From positions 5,870,850-5,934,849 of the forward strand of contig CM034113.1 of NCBI GenBank assembly GCA_019914945.1: a stretch of 64,000 nucleotides of DNA, read 5' to 3'. The notes below the pieces were generated by a model. It was not told where the DNA came from. It did no database searches and saw nothing but the letters and a program-made list of their open reading frames with translations. Shown here one piece after another: positions 1 to 12,462 of the stretch. Origin of the DNA: Typha latifolia. Its lineage: Eukaryota > Streptophyta > Magnoliopsida > Poales > Typhaceae. Numbering within the stretch: the stretch's first letter is position 1; each line of letters begins with the position of its first letter. Both the position numbers and the translations under genes were made by a program.

Positions 1-1899
1 AATTGATGAAACTTGGGTAAGGGGATTTAAAATGTGCTTTACCTGGCCCTCATACTGATGCTAAAAATTGTAGTGCTTACTATTTTATCTTGGACAAGTA
101 ACCAAAACAGCTCCCTCCCAAGTTGATGACAGATCCAATGTCTATTCTCTATCACCCTTGTTTAGAGGAGGAGCATAAATAAGTTAGTGTGTATCTCAAG
201 GGGATAAATAATACAGTTTCCTAGTTGCTTTCTATGCATGGATGAAGGGTTCTCATGCTTTCTATGCATAGAAAGAAAATTAAGATGCATGAGGAAGTCT
301 ATCTCTGTAGCTCAAGTATCCCAATTTTTTTACTATATTGATCATTTCTTACAATAGTTGCCATAAGGATTTGCAGTGGAACTATCCAAATTAAGCAACT
401 TTTCCCTGCAAATATTTCATCAGCCCAAAATACTCAAAAGGTTTCCTATGTGTTAAAGACTCTATTTAGGGCCACTTCCTACGATGGATTACCTTGCAAA
501 TGAGTTTCATAATAATTTTTTAAGCAAATTACTGTTTTACTGCCTATGTGCCCGTCTTAGATGAATATTCCATGGCCCTGCCTTTGGTCCTGCCCAGGCG
601 ACCACCTTGCCACCTTGTATCATGTTCTTTTTATGTAGTGGACCTTGAAATTCAAACTGTTGAAGACAATGGTGAACTTATGAATTCTAATGGCTTAGAA
701 TAGTTCTTAACCAAAATGCTTTACTTTTATTGTATGTCTTTATTTAAACTTTTGTTTTAGTCATTATTTGGTTAATTTTTTTTTGAATTGTCTTGAATTT
801 TAGGCAACTGCCTAATGCCTAGGCATTGCATGAACTCTGCCTGCCTATCTACCTCTTACAATCTCTAATAAATCTTGTTCCTAGTAGCCTGATTCATGGT
901 GACTATTCCAATTGTAGAAGCCAATGTACTTATCCCTCTCTTTATTCTATGTTCTATAATTATAATAATACTTCTGCTTTTCATAGTCCTTTTCTTTACC
1001 ATTATTTATAGTTTGTGAAATATAGCCCATTGTTATAATGAGAGTATCATCCTTGCTAGAGAGAGTGCCTTGAGCTTGAATCTCGATCATTGAGGTCATA
1101 ATTCCAATACCTAATTGTTTGATCATATATATATATATATATATATATTATAATACAATGAGTGTTTTTTGATAAGTTGTGATTGCAACTTGTCACTTGT
1201 AACAGTGGATATTCATAACAAAATTTTAAAATATTATGTAAAGTACTATTTCCTAGATAAAATCATAAAAGAGAGAATTATGCTTATAAATTATAGATAT
1301 TCATATTCTCTTTCTAGCTGTGCTGCAGTTCTGGATCTCCTTTACATCTTTGGTTGGCACTTGTCGCTAAATGAGTATTGCCCGCCTAACTGGAATAAAT
1401 GATACTCTTTCTTCAGTTTTACTTACGTATACAAATTCATCATTTGGACATCATGTACTGTGTCTCAGAAATATCACGAAACTATATCATTATTTTTCTG
1501 CTTAATCTGCAGAATATTGGTACTAAAGATAAATATCTGACATGCTGAGAATTATTCTGATTTAGATACAATGAGAGTGTCGAAATATCACTCCTTATAG
1601 CCTACTGTTAGAATCAAGTCAAGATGGATATAGATCAACCATAGTACAAGACCTGTTAAAAACTTAAAATGTAGTCACTTGTATAATTTGTCAAGTGACA
1701 GAATCTGCTCGCAGCATTTTCCTTAAAGCATCAATATAAGATGGCAACCCTTTAGGGGAATGAGAGGATGATAAAGAGGTGTTGATATTCTACTTAATTG
1801 AAGTAAAGGTGAGAGAGATGAGTCATATGTTGGGATTGTATTGGAACTTGGAGTTTATGACTGGACATGAAGGGAAAAATGGCTCTTGGTTAGTTAGCC
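1..1899. other. Non-coding AT-rich stretch, no gene recognised
   Basis: All short open frames here lack codon bias and family similarity. A pure (AT)n run occupies 1125-1149. I looked for the missing CLPR2 transit-peptide exon (Ser/Ala/Arg-rich, ATG, followed by a GT donor) and did not find a convincing candidate, so it is probably left of the window, or it is here and too diverged to recognise. Confidence 0.6.
1125..1149. repeat. (AT)n microsatellite
   Basis: Uninterrupted alternating AT for 25 bases, directly visible. Confidence 0.95.
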
Positions 1900-2830
1900 G
1901 TGGTCTAAATTATTGAAGGTGATAATGTGATATTATGAGGAGAGGAGTGAAACTTGGTTTCAAATTGTGGTGACTGTTAACATGGAGTTGAAGAGGAAAA
2001 GGTACAATGATAGGGAATCTAACCTGGTATAGGATAAACATTGATTCGACAGGTTGAAACCAACAAAGAGGAAAATGAGAATCATTGATGGAGAGGTGAT
2101 AAAGCAATTTATCAGATTGAAGGAGAGAATCTGGATACTTATTTAATGATGAAAAGAAGTGGAGAAAAGATCTTTATATCCTGATTTTGAGTAGAAAATA
2201 TGGGAAAGGAAAGAATTCTCAACTTTGTGAGGACTATATCAGTTAAAAGACACAAATCAAAGAGAAGAGACATAAGGAAGATTAGATTAGGAGGGAACTA
2301 AAGAAAAACATTGGAAGTTTAACACAATGAGGATAACATGCATGGAAGCTAACAATTGAGGAATAATATCCTTAGAGTGACAAATACAAGCGAATTGTGT
2401 GATCATAAGTTGAAATGAAGGAAAACCAACGCATGTAAAGATCAAGGTGCTATGAAACAATGTGAAATTGACAAATCGTAATCACAGTGGTACCATAGAA
2501 TATATTGTTCAACTAACTTGGGAGGAAGTGAATGTGTTAACTAGCCTTGCTAAGTATTCATGAATAGTAGTGGTAAAACTTTGTTGCTAGTTCAAACTTT
2601 TATTGTGCAAGATTATAAAGAAGCGATTCTTTGTGATGTTGGCATAATGCTGGTGGCAAAGGTTTTGCTTATGCGGCAATAAATTGCTGACTAAGCTGCA
2701 TATGGTTGTTTGTTTGCCAAATTGTGTGCTCCGTCCAACAACATGATGTTTGTCATGCATTCAATGAAGTTTGGAACTTCGGATAGGATTGAGTCCCAAA
2801 CAAGTGCTTGTATATTTAAATTTTAAGTTA
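1900..2830 (+). mobile_element. Decayed Ty3/gypsy gag-protease relic
   Basis: Bases 2611-2640 read DYKEAILCDV, which resembles the YxDEVLCDV motif just after the aspartic protease fold in plant gypsy polyproteins. About 150 bases on, 2786-2806 reads GLSPKQV, resembling the LxPLSPKQV motif in the protease-RT linker, but in another frame. The upstream part (1970-2130) has a weak gag-like pattern with Arg/Lys-rich stretches. Many stops and frameshifts make it a pseudogenic fragment; no LTRs, RT or integrase were seen. The family call rests on two short motifs in the right order and spacing. Confidence 0.45.
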
Positions 2831-3354
2831 AAATTTTTTTTTTTTGTAATTTCGCTATGCCCCTAAATGTGTTGTGTCCTATTTTTGCAAGATTTGATTT
2901 ATCGTTGTGTCTATATTATGTCATATCTGTGTCTTGTGTTTGTGTCCATGCTTCTTACAAAGTAAGAAATATCAGTGTGCTTAATGATGATCCTGCCAAC
3001 ATGACCAGAATTTATGCTAGTTGTATTTCATTCTTGTAGCCTTTTATTTTAGACTATAGTACTTGGATGATATTTAGTGGACTATCCTCTGCATAATCCT
3101 GTCAACTGAGAGATTTGAGGAATAAGATCCATCAAATTCTGCAGCATTTGAGTTTTGTAACTATTGTGTGTAATGTGGATTATATGATAGAAGACATGCA
3201 TATTGCTACCTTGTTATGCAGTTACTTATTATGTTTTGATCTTCAATCATATCTTGCTTGAGTCATTGATTGCTCTGGTAGGAAATGCATGACACCACTT
3301 CTTCAGCTTGCTGATTGTCATAATTTTCTCTTGCTGGGTCTTTATCATGTATAG

Positions 3355-6300
3355 GCTGTCGAACAAGAGTCAAAGGCGAGGACGCATTTATATGATGCCA
3401 ATTGGCACACCAAGAGTGCCATATAGAACTCCTGGTGAAGGAACTTGGCAGTGGGTTGACCTATGGAATGCTCTAGTAAGATATGACAGTGTCAATATAC
3501 GCTGCTTTTACATTTTGCATTAATGGCAACTAAATTTGTGTACTTGATGTGCAGTATCGAGACCGAGTTATTTTTATCGGGCAACATATAGATGAAGAAT
3601 TTAGCAATCAAGTGCTGGCAACCATGTTGTATCTTGATAGTATTGAGTCTTCAAAAAAATTATATCTATACATCAACGGCCCGGGAGGTGATGTGAGTAC
3701 TTCGGGGATACATCCATTATTCTATTTATTTTTCATGTCATTGTGGTGAAATTATCCTGAGTTAAAAGTCAATTACAGTTTACAAAACTTTTGTTGGTCT
3801 GGAAGTAGTTTAGGTAGGTAGAGCTATTGAGATGGGACTCAAGCTTGACAGCCATTAAGTATTCGAGTTCGGATTCTTTATATTTCTCAGCGATCAATAT
3901 AATATAAATTATGGCGAACAGTTTATACTAGTTATAAAATTTGAATGTGGAGATGGATCTAAGCTCTCTACTTTGCCATATCATGTCTAGATACTTCCAG
4001 TTGCCTTTTTCTTGGACTTGACAACTCTAGGAATTAAAGATGACCCTCTTCACTATATCGAGTAGATTTATTTAAAAGATCCTATCTGACAACCAAGACA
4101 AACTTTTTCCTATTATTGTGGCAATGACTAGTGAACAAAGAAACAAAGAGTTTATAGAATATTGCAGCCCTTTCTGAAATCATTATTGAAATTGCAAACT
4201 TATTGCTTGTTGGTTTGTTTGTGGCTGAGTTTAATTGATTGTGATTAACTTTTGGGTTTTGAGCATACATGGCATTTCATACATACATAGTACACCGTAT
4301 GCTTTACATTATGTTGCCAAATTTTACTCATAGGGTATAATTTCTTCTAAGTTAGAAGTTTCTGATCACTTGAGTGCATCTTCAATTTCTTTAGTCTAAT
4401 ATTAATTCCTGATTTTGTCTTTTATATGCAGTATCTGATATTTAATCATGATTCACCAAGATGCATCTTTCTGGTTTTTGATCATCTCCATAATATGTGG
4501 CTTGTTTGGAAATATGTATATAACTATTAAAAAAATCTTTTTTTAAAACTCTTCTAAATAAAATATAAAAAAATTTCCTCCAATTGTTAGGTAATTGTGA
4601 TGCTTGATATGGTCAAAATTTTCATTTTACTAATTTGAGAAACTGTCATCCCATATTCCCATTCACTCTAATTGGATGCTCGTGGCTTTAACATGTGTTC
4701 TGGCGACAGAATGCATCCAGTGAGCTACAAAAAGGTTAAAAGCTTTATGTGTGTTAACACCTACCTGTGACACGACACGTGGCAGGATGGACAGGCGTTA
4801 ACACAGAAATAAACCTATATTCATAATAATCCATTCCATTACTAACTAATGTCATCATCCAAATATTCCCACCATAAATACATATACCTGTATACATCAG
4901 AGGAATAATAAACAACTAGAAGATCTGACTGGACCAACCACGACAAACCATTAAGTTTATGATTGACATAAATATGAACAACCACCTAGTATGCTGTCAC
5001 CTATTAAAACCAATGTTTTTCTAGTACATATGATACAAATATGCAATTGCTACAATTATTCTAGGCTTATATACAATTATTATTTATACCTTATAAACTT
5101 ATGACTCACACTATTAGTTATATGATTTTAAATATACCAACATATGATGCAAGACAACCCCTCAGGAATCATGTATTTCAGAATATGCTAGAATCAATGC
5201 GTTTCTCAATATTTCAATCATCCCGAATGACATAGCCATATTAGACAATTGTGCATAACCCACATCAGGTACTCGGTCTCACAATCTTGTTCGAAGGCTT
5301 AAAACATATCATGACATATGCTAGAGTATTTGAGTCATAATTATATATTGCCATATGCTAAGGGTATTTTAATTATAATAATACCCTACCATATGCAATA
5401 GTATATCATCATCCATCCAGACATGATATGTTTATGGCTAATGAAAATCATACGAGGATAACTCGCCATGCACATGCCTTGACAAACAATATGTGTTCGA
5501 TTGTCTATCCGTATCAAACTCAACTGATATCGAATATGAGTCACGAGATATCGCATATTAGCGATCATAAATAACAACGAGCACCCTTAACCCTTGCATA
5601 CACCCCTTGAGTATTTTTATGCTTTTACTATTAACTATCCTATTGATATGATTTTATGAATTCTTTATATTTGGTACCATAGCAAATCATGCATTTTAGG
5701 AATTTAGGTAGTAAGTTCATATATATATATATATCATAATTTGGGAAGGTATTTAGGAGGGTAAGACTAACTATTTTTTTATCATAAAAATATTCAACAA
5801 CTATTCCTTACTTCCTTCTAACACTAACTCTGCACTGGTAGGTTTCACGAGGTCTCAAATAGAGGGTTTAAGATCTAAAAATATCTAGAGAGTATAAAGT
5901 TAATATTTTATCTAATTAGAGTCAATGATGCAAAACATAGTGGAGAGAGAGATGGAGGAGGAAATTAAGGGAGAAAGGAATGGGGTTTCACACCTTCACC
6001 CTAAAAATAGTTTCACACCAAGATTCTCAAAAGAGTAAAGTCAGTTAATCTTTCATTAAAACCTCAAAAGAAAATATAATCGGTCTATATATAGATTTAC
6101 GATGGAATTAAGTAAAGACACTCTAAATAGAAAATAAACAAAAGACATCCTAAATAAATAAAAATTATAACCAAATCCTTATAGGGGAGATCATCAACTG
6201 TCGACGCCTCCTGCACTAGTACACATGCTATTGAGTCCTATCAGTGATGTCCACATCAGGCAATTTATATAAAATATGATAATTTATTAGATTTCTAATT

Positions 6301-7053
6301 ACTCCTTTTAACTTTTGCAAAATGATTAGATATTTTACTTTAATTCCATCTACTAGTAATATTATGTTTACTAATTATTCAAATATATTGATAGTTCATA
6401 ATTTGCTAATTATTAATATTACGTAGATATATAATGATTATTACCTACTTGTATAAGAGTATGATTGTAGAAGTATACTATTTTCTTTTTGTTATAAAGG
6501 TATATATAACAAATAAACATATATAACTGTAAGTATGACTAGAGATATGTCTATATATATATAATCAATAATTATGGTTACTATACCTGAATAATTGTGA
6601 TAGTTAAATGAATATATATACTTTAAGACATTTATGATTATATTTAATCAATAATTATGATAACAATCTTGATTAATGTTTTACATTAATTGGTATATTA
6701 TATATGTATCTTACTTACCTAGGCTCTTAAGTAATTACTGAAAATGACTAGTTATCTAGAAATTACTACAATTTAAATTAAAGGAAATAAAATAAAATAA
6801 CTGAAATAAGGAAAGAAAGAAAAAGAAGAAGCTCAGCAATATCTCAACTCTAGTGCTGGGCTCAAACAATTTGAAAAAAGAAAGGAAGAGGAAGTGGACA
6901 AGAGAGTGAGGAGGAGAGGAGCTGAGCGGAGAGGAAAAGGAGGAGGAGGGAAAGCTCATTGGCAGAGATAGGGTGGTGTGACAGTTTTGCTCCTCGTTGG
7001 TGCTGTGCACATGTGAGTGGTTGTAGATACAACGGTGGTGGCAACAATAGGTT

Positions 7054-7087
<34 letters not shown>

Positions 7088-9456
7088 TTATGATAGGTGT
7101 CAGGTGCGAAAGGAAATGAGAGAGAAAAAGAGAGAGAACAAGCTAGAGATAGAGAAATGAGAAGAAAAAAAAGGGAGGTAAAGAGAGAAGATGAATGTCG
7201 TGTTGCAATTGCCCTCGAGGAAGATGAATGCCAATCTGAGTTGCTATTCTGGATAGAACTAAACATGAAGCTTTGCAAGGCACATCCAACCGTTGAAATT
7301 ATCTGAGATTTGGATATGTTATTCATCTGGAAGTTAGGAATCCAACGTAATCGAAATCTCATCGATAGTGGTGTAAACGAGCCGAGCCTGAGTGAGCCGG
7401 CTCTAGCTCAGGCCCAGCTCGAAATTAGTTTCGAGCCTACGAGCTCAGCTCAGTTCAACTCGAGCCGAGCCAGATCGAGCCGGAGCCGAGCTCGAGTCTG
7501 AATTGAGCTTATTATCAAGCCCTATTCAAGCCTAGTCGGATCGAGCTGGATTGAGTCAAACCGAGCCGAAGATGGCAGCTTACGGAAGGAGGCGGAGGCT
7601 GCGGCGGCTTGCCGAAGGAGGTGGAGGCCCGAAGGAGGAGGAAGCCGGACTAAGTAGGACCGAGCTGGAGGTGGCGACTTGCGGAAGGAGGCGGAGGCAG
7701 AGGCTGTGGTGGCATGCCGAAGGAGGAGTAGGCTGAAGAAGGAGGTCGCCGGATGAGGAGGATGAGGAGGCCACCGGATGAGTAGAATGAGAAGGCTTCC
7801 GGAGGAATAGGAGGATGTTGGCACCGGTACTCATGTGGTGCTTGAGTGGATGATGGATGGTTGGATGGTTGATGGGCATCCCCATGTGCATGTCATGTCC
7901 ATGGTGAAGCCATACATCTCGTCGCATTGATGGTAGTCTATGACATGATGTGATGGAGATCAAATGCTTAGATCTAAGGGTACTTCATCCTCTTCCATCA
8001 ATGCTATTAATAATATAAATATTTATTTGGTATAAGAAAAGCATAAATCCAGATTTATGCTTTTCTTATACCAAATAAAGAGAGAGACAAAGTTGTAAAC
8101 GAGCCTATTGAGCCGAGCTTGAGCGAGTCGGATCTGGATTTATGCTTTTCTTATACCAAATAAAGAGAGAGAGTCAAAGTTGTAAACGAGCCTATTGAGC
8201 CGAGCTTGAGCGAGTCGGATCTGGCTCAACTCGAAATATAAATCGAGCCTCAAAATAAGTTCAGGCTCGTCTCAGCTTAAATCGAGCCGAGTCGAGCTTG
8301 AGTCGAGCCTGAGCCGCTTATTTATTTTTGACACCCTTGTCGATTGGGTAGGTAGATCAAAAGATATTGAGAAAATAATTAGCAAATATCAGGAGACGGC
8401 GGGATGGACGTAAATGATTTAAGTTGATAATGTGGTTAAGGTTATGGGAGATGATGATGGCTATGGTAGATGAATTAGTATTTTGAGCAAGATGAGGGGG
8501 GAGAAGAGAGCTTTTAGGTATGGCTGGTCGCTGGAGTGAGGGGGGAGAAGCAACGGAGAATTAGCCTCGATCGTAGAAGAAAGCTCGGGGTGGATATCGA
8601 GGGAGAGGAAGGAGGGAGAAGGTTGGCTCAAGCCTAGATGCAAAATAAAAGTTTTAATAATTAATAATCCCAAGGTGGCTGCTTTTTCAGATATTTGGAG
8701 GTTAGCTAATAGTCCAAAAATCCTAAATAAATTCTAATATGAAACAACTTAACCAACGAGTGTTCGAACTCGAACGCACTTCGATAGCGTTCGAACGACA
8801 AAAAAACAGTGCTATGCATGTGCGAACGCTGTGCAGACATTCAAACGCACTCGCCAAAAGTTGTCTTATTTTTCCAAAATTAAAACAGAAAATGATCTTG
8901 TTCGAAGCGAGTTGGTTATGTCCAATCTGTATCTTAATCAAGAACTGCAACAAGTTGGTGGATTATGGAAGGACCGTCGGAACAGAGAAGACAACAACGA
9001 TGTAGCTCAGGTGGGAGAGTTGTTGTTGTTGCCAGAGGCCGAGCAGTGGTTGTGAGGTGAACGAGAGGCAGTGGTGAGGTGGGTGGATATGAGTTGAGTT
9101 CAGGTGGGAAGAAGATAATGATGAGAGAGGACGAGGGAGGAAAGGGAAAATTTTTTATAAGGGTAGGCGAAGTCGGTTTGAGCTGAGGATGAGAGAAGAA
9201 TAGAAAAAGTAGTGGGAGCAGAGTGAAAGATATTAAGAAACTTTTTAAGATAATCCAAAAAGAAACTGTACTAGGTAAAAATGTATTATGCGTCAATATT
9301 ATTTTTTATTATCATTAATATTCCTCTTACTATTACCATTGATATATATCATGTAACTACTGCTATTTATTCCTTTCTTCAATTCTACTTTAATATTATA
9401 ATTACTCTTTTATTTTTTTATGATTCTCATTTATTATTATTAGTATTTACTTGTAC

Positions 9457-9487
<31 letters not shown>

Positions 9488-12462
9488 ACTAATGTTGTCA
9501 ACACAGGAGCTAATACTAATATGTTATTAATTATTATTTTTACATTTATAATTTTTTCTTCTTATTATTCTTATTATTAATTTGGGTTATTACAATGTGG
9601 CTAGGTTACATCTAGCATTCTATTGTAAGCGGGCTGCTTATGAGTATATCAATTATGAGAGGTTCTACTGTTGATAAGAAAAAGATTATATTTCCTGTAA
9701 TTAGCAGCTGAAGAGGGGGCTTTAAATGTCTTTGGACTCCTAATACTTGTTTACTTGAAATGGCTTCTGCGATAACAAAACAGTATCTGGCTTCTTTGAA
9801 AACGTATTTTAATGTTGCATGCTTTAGGTTTCTCTATGAACATCCTAGTTCAGTTATTTTCCTGTAAAACTTTAGCATGCCATGCCTTGTTCATGCCTCA
9901 GTAGCTGAATCTTATTTGATGTGATGAATGAATTTAGTTCCTTCTTTTTCTTTTCAGTCTCAATTTTAGCAGCCTCCTCTTCCAGAACTTTGGCTATTTA
10001 AATCCTATTATATGTCAATTTTTAGTACTCTACTTTGGGTGAAATACGTTCTGAGTAAGAAGATGTTACATCTATTATTGACCTTCTATACATCTGTTAA
10101 GAGTATGATCTATCATAATATCATATCATATGAAGTCCTGCATATTGGTTCTACCAGAACTCTGAGGCAAGTCAATAGGCTGGGTGGCAATTGATATTTT
10201 CATAGTAGCTCTTGGATAGGAAAGAATGAAGGTAGAGGGGTACTGAAAATTTTGCCTTCTTTTTTTAATCTTTTGAGGAATCACTAACTAGCATCTGTTG
10301 ATAAGCCTTGGATGACCCAGTAATGCAAAGAAATGGTAACATTAAACTTCAGATATTTTGAAAGTTGGGACTTGGAAGACATCTAATCAACAACTATGAT
10401 CTCTATGTAACAGAAAACTATAGATGTGTTGGAAGTCTGGAAAATCGTTAGTATATATTAACTTGCTAGGTGAGGAGTCTTGAACCATCTCCATTTGTCA
10501 TACTTTTAAGATCTCATTGGAAAATATAGAGGACATATAAAAAGAATTTGGTGAGACAGCTAAGACTCGCAAAATTACAAGAAATTGCTGGACATATATG
10601 AAAAATCAAATAGTATGACATGTGAGACTTGATTGTTGTTCCCTGCTGGCAGATCAGGGTCAGAGAGAGCCTCTATAGAATAGTGTACAAGATTGTCCTC
10701 ATCAGATCAGACTCCTTATTGTCTAGAGTCTTGCGCACTTGGACGTTTTACTTTTGTTCTTTTTTTTTACAAGAACCTTGAAAGCTTGGATTACTCTCCT
10801 GCTTATGCATTTTTATGCCCATCGGCATGGCCGAGACAGGTCTATACGTATTGTGCCAGTGAATTATCATCACCGATAGTGGGGAATACCTCGATACTCC
10901 CATACATGCTACTACGAATGAACATATCTTATTTTAAACAAGCCTAATTTGAGTCCCTGTCATCTCTTTTGATACCTCTTGGTATGTGGGATATGACCTA
11001 TATAGATTGTACTTCGAATTTTAGAAATGATGAAAAACTCGATTTTCTCAAAGTTATTTGGCCCAACTTAGAAAATCTGACAAAAATTGAGAAAAATAAT
11101 GAGATTAGAATCTAATTGCATATGTTATACTAATATCTAGTGTCAAATGACTTTATATTAGCATTTAAAACCTTTTTAAGGCCTTAGAAAGGTTTATAAA
11201 TTATATTTTTGACTAGTTAGCAAGTCTATGGCACACTTGATCGGTATGGCACATGTCAGCAATATGTATTATGCCGAGCCAAGGTTGTCAAGCCCTGTGT
11301 CTTTGGTTTTGTAATCCTTGGTCCTGATGTAAATGTAAGCTATTTAGTTCACTTATCTTATCTAATTTGATAATTGCAGCTGACACCAAGCATGGCTATA
11401 TATGACACTATGCAAAGCTTGAAAAGTTCAGTTGGCACTCAATGTGTAGGCTATGCATATAACTTAGCAGGATTTCTTCTTGCCGCCGGGGAAAAGGTTT
11501 GTTTCTTTAAAGCCTATTTTAGGTTGTACTCTTTTTTGTGCTAGATATTTGCATGTATCGTTCTTTCAATTAAGAACTTCTTTGTTTCTCCTCTTCTACC
11601 TTATTAAGGGTAGCCGTCTTGCTATGCCTCTTTGTCGGATTGCACTTCAGTCTCCCGCTGGATCAGCTCGAGGCCAGGTTCTGATTCTTATTCGCAATTT
11701 TAAATTTCTATCCTTAGAAAAGTCACTATAATTGCCAATTAGTTTTCTGGTTGCATTATTTGGTGTGCACTTTCGACAGGCTGATGATATTCGTAATGAA
11801 GCAAATGAGCTCCTTCGAATCAGAGACTACCTGTTTGGCGAGTTAGCAGAAAAGACAGGCCAACCTGTTGAAAAGGTATTCTGTTACTGTGGTTCATACA
11901 CACATTTACTTCATATGCTTGCCATTGAGTAAAATTTTGTGAATTGATGTTGAGTTTCTATGATATACTTCTGAAGTTGCCTATAACTTGGTTTGCGATA
12001 CTATTGAGTAATTGATGAATAATGTCATCTTTAATATGTACTAATCTTGTTTAAAAGTATGATTTTTCAATTTGTTTTTTCATGTTAGTTTGCTATTTCG
12101 TGTGGGGGTGTTGATAGGTTGAATTCTAGTTAGATAGATCCATTTATGATTTCAACATGCCAACCAATAGCATAAGACTTATTGAAATTGAGGCCGCTGG
12201 AATTGCCACTCTTTAGAAGATCTTTTTTATGCATGTTTTATGATTTCTCTTATGATATTGTTTTTTTAAGGCATTGGTTAAATATATTTTCTTTCTTCTC
12301 CCTCGATTTAATCATATGCAGATCAACAAAGATCTGAGCCGCTTGAAGCGATTCAATTCTCAAGAAGCCCTGGAATATGGACTTATCGATCGTATCCTTA
12401 GACCTGCAAGGATCAAGGCTGATGCGCCTCGTAAAGAACAGAGCGGGACAGGGCTTGGCTAG
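3355..12462 (+). CDS. CLPR2: ClpR2, non-catalytic subunit of plastid Clp protease (5'-partial)
   Basis: Exons: 3355-3475, 3555-3692, 11380-11496, 11609-11677, 11780-11875, 12322-12462 (stop TAG). The reading frame closes across all junctions and gives about 226 residues, so roughly 50 N-terminal residues (mainly the plastid transit peptide) are missing; the first base of exon 3355 completes a split codon. ClpR subunits sit with ClpP subunits in the heptameric rings of the stromal Clp core and lack peptidase activity. The sequence shows this: in [11 protein letters not shown] an Asn stands where ClpP has its nucleophilic Ser, RIALQSPAG lacks the His of the ClpP MIHQP motif, and the segment before EALEYGLID lacks the catalytic Asp. 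The motif [12 protein letters not shown] at the start of the mature part and the C-terminal GLG match ClpR2 specifically (family knowledge). Intron 3 (3693-11379) is 7.7 kb and full of repeats; the others are 79-446 nt. Confidence 0.95.
3943..4502 (+). repeat. Diverged ~550-bp dispersed repeat, copy A (CLPR2 intron 3)
   Basis: This stretch is clearly homologous, in the same orientation, to 19815-20352 downstream of the EF-G gene. Shared blocks in order: an opening with CTAAGCTCTCTA, CATATCATGTCTAGA, TATCTGACAACCAAGAC, TGTGGCAATGAC, GAAATCATTATTGAAA, TAATTTCTTCTAAGTTA, and CACCAAGATGCATCTTTCTG at the end. Small indels throughout indicate old divergence. No terminal repeats or coding capacity recognised; a transposon fragment or an old segmental copy are both possible. 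Confidence 0.8.
4750..4805. repeat. Short imperfect inverted repeat
   Basis: TGTGTTAACACCTACCTGT (4750-4768) is mirrored by ACAGGCGTTAACACA (4791-4805) around a short centre that contains CACGTGG. It lies inside CLPR2 intron 3; likely a transposon end or foldback remnant. Confidence 0.5.
5980..6260 (-). mobile_element. LTR-like fragment in antisense (CLPR2 intron 3)
   Basis: On the minus strand this segment has a T-rich upstream part, a strong TATA motif (CTATATATAGA, near 6090-6100 on the plus strand) and downstream leader-like sequence, the layout of an LTR U3-R region. No matching second LTR, primer-binding site or coding domain was seen, so only a fragment or solo LTR is plausible. Confidence 0.3.
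7054..7087 (+). repeat. (GA)n microsatellite, one interruption
   Basis: GAGA tract of 34 bases with a single AAA interruption, directly visible. The long minus-strand open frame across this area (6862-7362) is a Ser/Leu-rich low-complexity product of it, not a gene. Confidence 0.9.
8022..8079. repeat. Perfect 27-bp palindrome with 4-nt centre
   Basis: Arm 8022-8048 and arm 8053-8079 are exact reverse complements around CCAG. The right arm also begins a tandemly duplicated unit (8053-8224), so the palindrome formed by inverted addition next to that unit, or the unit arose from it. It sits inside the hAT-like element. Confidence 0.95.
8053..8224 (+). repeat. Tandem duplication, two units of 85 and 87 bp
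   Basis: Unit 1 is 8053-8137 and unit 2 is 8138-8224; they are almost identical, the second carrying two extra bases in the GA run. Each unit includes TTGTAAACGAGCC followed by GAGC-rich sequence, which repeats the pattern of the left end of the surrounding hAT-like element. The near identity indicates a recent event. Confidence 0.95.
8746..9060. repeat. Repeat-like stretch with CGTTCGAACG-type motifs
   Basis: Several overlapping palindromic GTTCGAAC words (for example GCGTTCGAACGAC near 8787) lie in 100 bases; a related cluster occurs at 48290-48500. A shared repeat family is likely, but no ends were found. Open frames here have no recognisable protein similarity. Confidence 0.35.
9457..9486. 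repeat. (ATT)n microsatellite
   Basis: About ten uninterrupted ATT units within a very AT-rich 300-base patch (9280-9590). The open frame across it is an Ile/Tyr-rich artefact. Confidence 0.9.
10810..11305. mobile_element. Repeat with degenerate inverted ends carrying GGTATGGCAC motifs
   Basis: The left part (10818-10866, with CATCGGCATGGCCGAGAC and TATTGTGCCAGTG) loosely mirrors the right part (11228-11282, with TGGCACACTTGATCGGTATGGC and ATTATGCCGAGCC) in inverted orientation. The same style of words occurs in the GC-rich block of CCT5 intron 6. No coding capacity. Element limits are approximate. Confidence 0.35.

Larger units (their letters stand above)
7367..8338 (+). mobile_element. Non-autonomous hAT-like element (CLPR2 intron 3)
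   Basis: The left end AGTGGTGTAAACGAGCCGAGC and the right end TTTGACACCCTT are the kind of (A)GGGGTG-type ends found on plant non-autonomous hAT elements, and the subterminal regions are packed with GAGCC/GAGCT motifs (7378-7500 and 8101-8320), typical of transposase-binding subterminal repeats in hAT elements (family knowledge). The flanks CATCGATA and TGTCGATT share TCGAT at the expected 8-bp duplication site, an imperfect match. The centre is GC-rich with GGAGG-type repeats (7570-7770) and gives only shadow open frames; no transposase. Confidence 0.55.

Noticed and set aside
6862..7362. 166-aa minus-strand open frame
   Set aside because: Ser/Leu/Phe-rich translation of a GA-rich low-complexity stretch inside CLPR2 intron 3; no domain and no gene structure.
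7580..7963. 127-aa minus-strand frame rich in Ser/Pro/Arg
   Set aside because: Product of GGAGG-type repeats within the hAT-like element; overlapping frames on both strands are equally open.
9281..9580. 99-aa Ile/Tyr-rich frame
   Set aside because: Translation of an (ATT)n microsatellite and AT-rich DNA.
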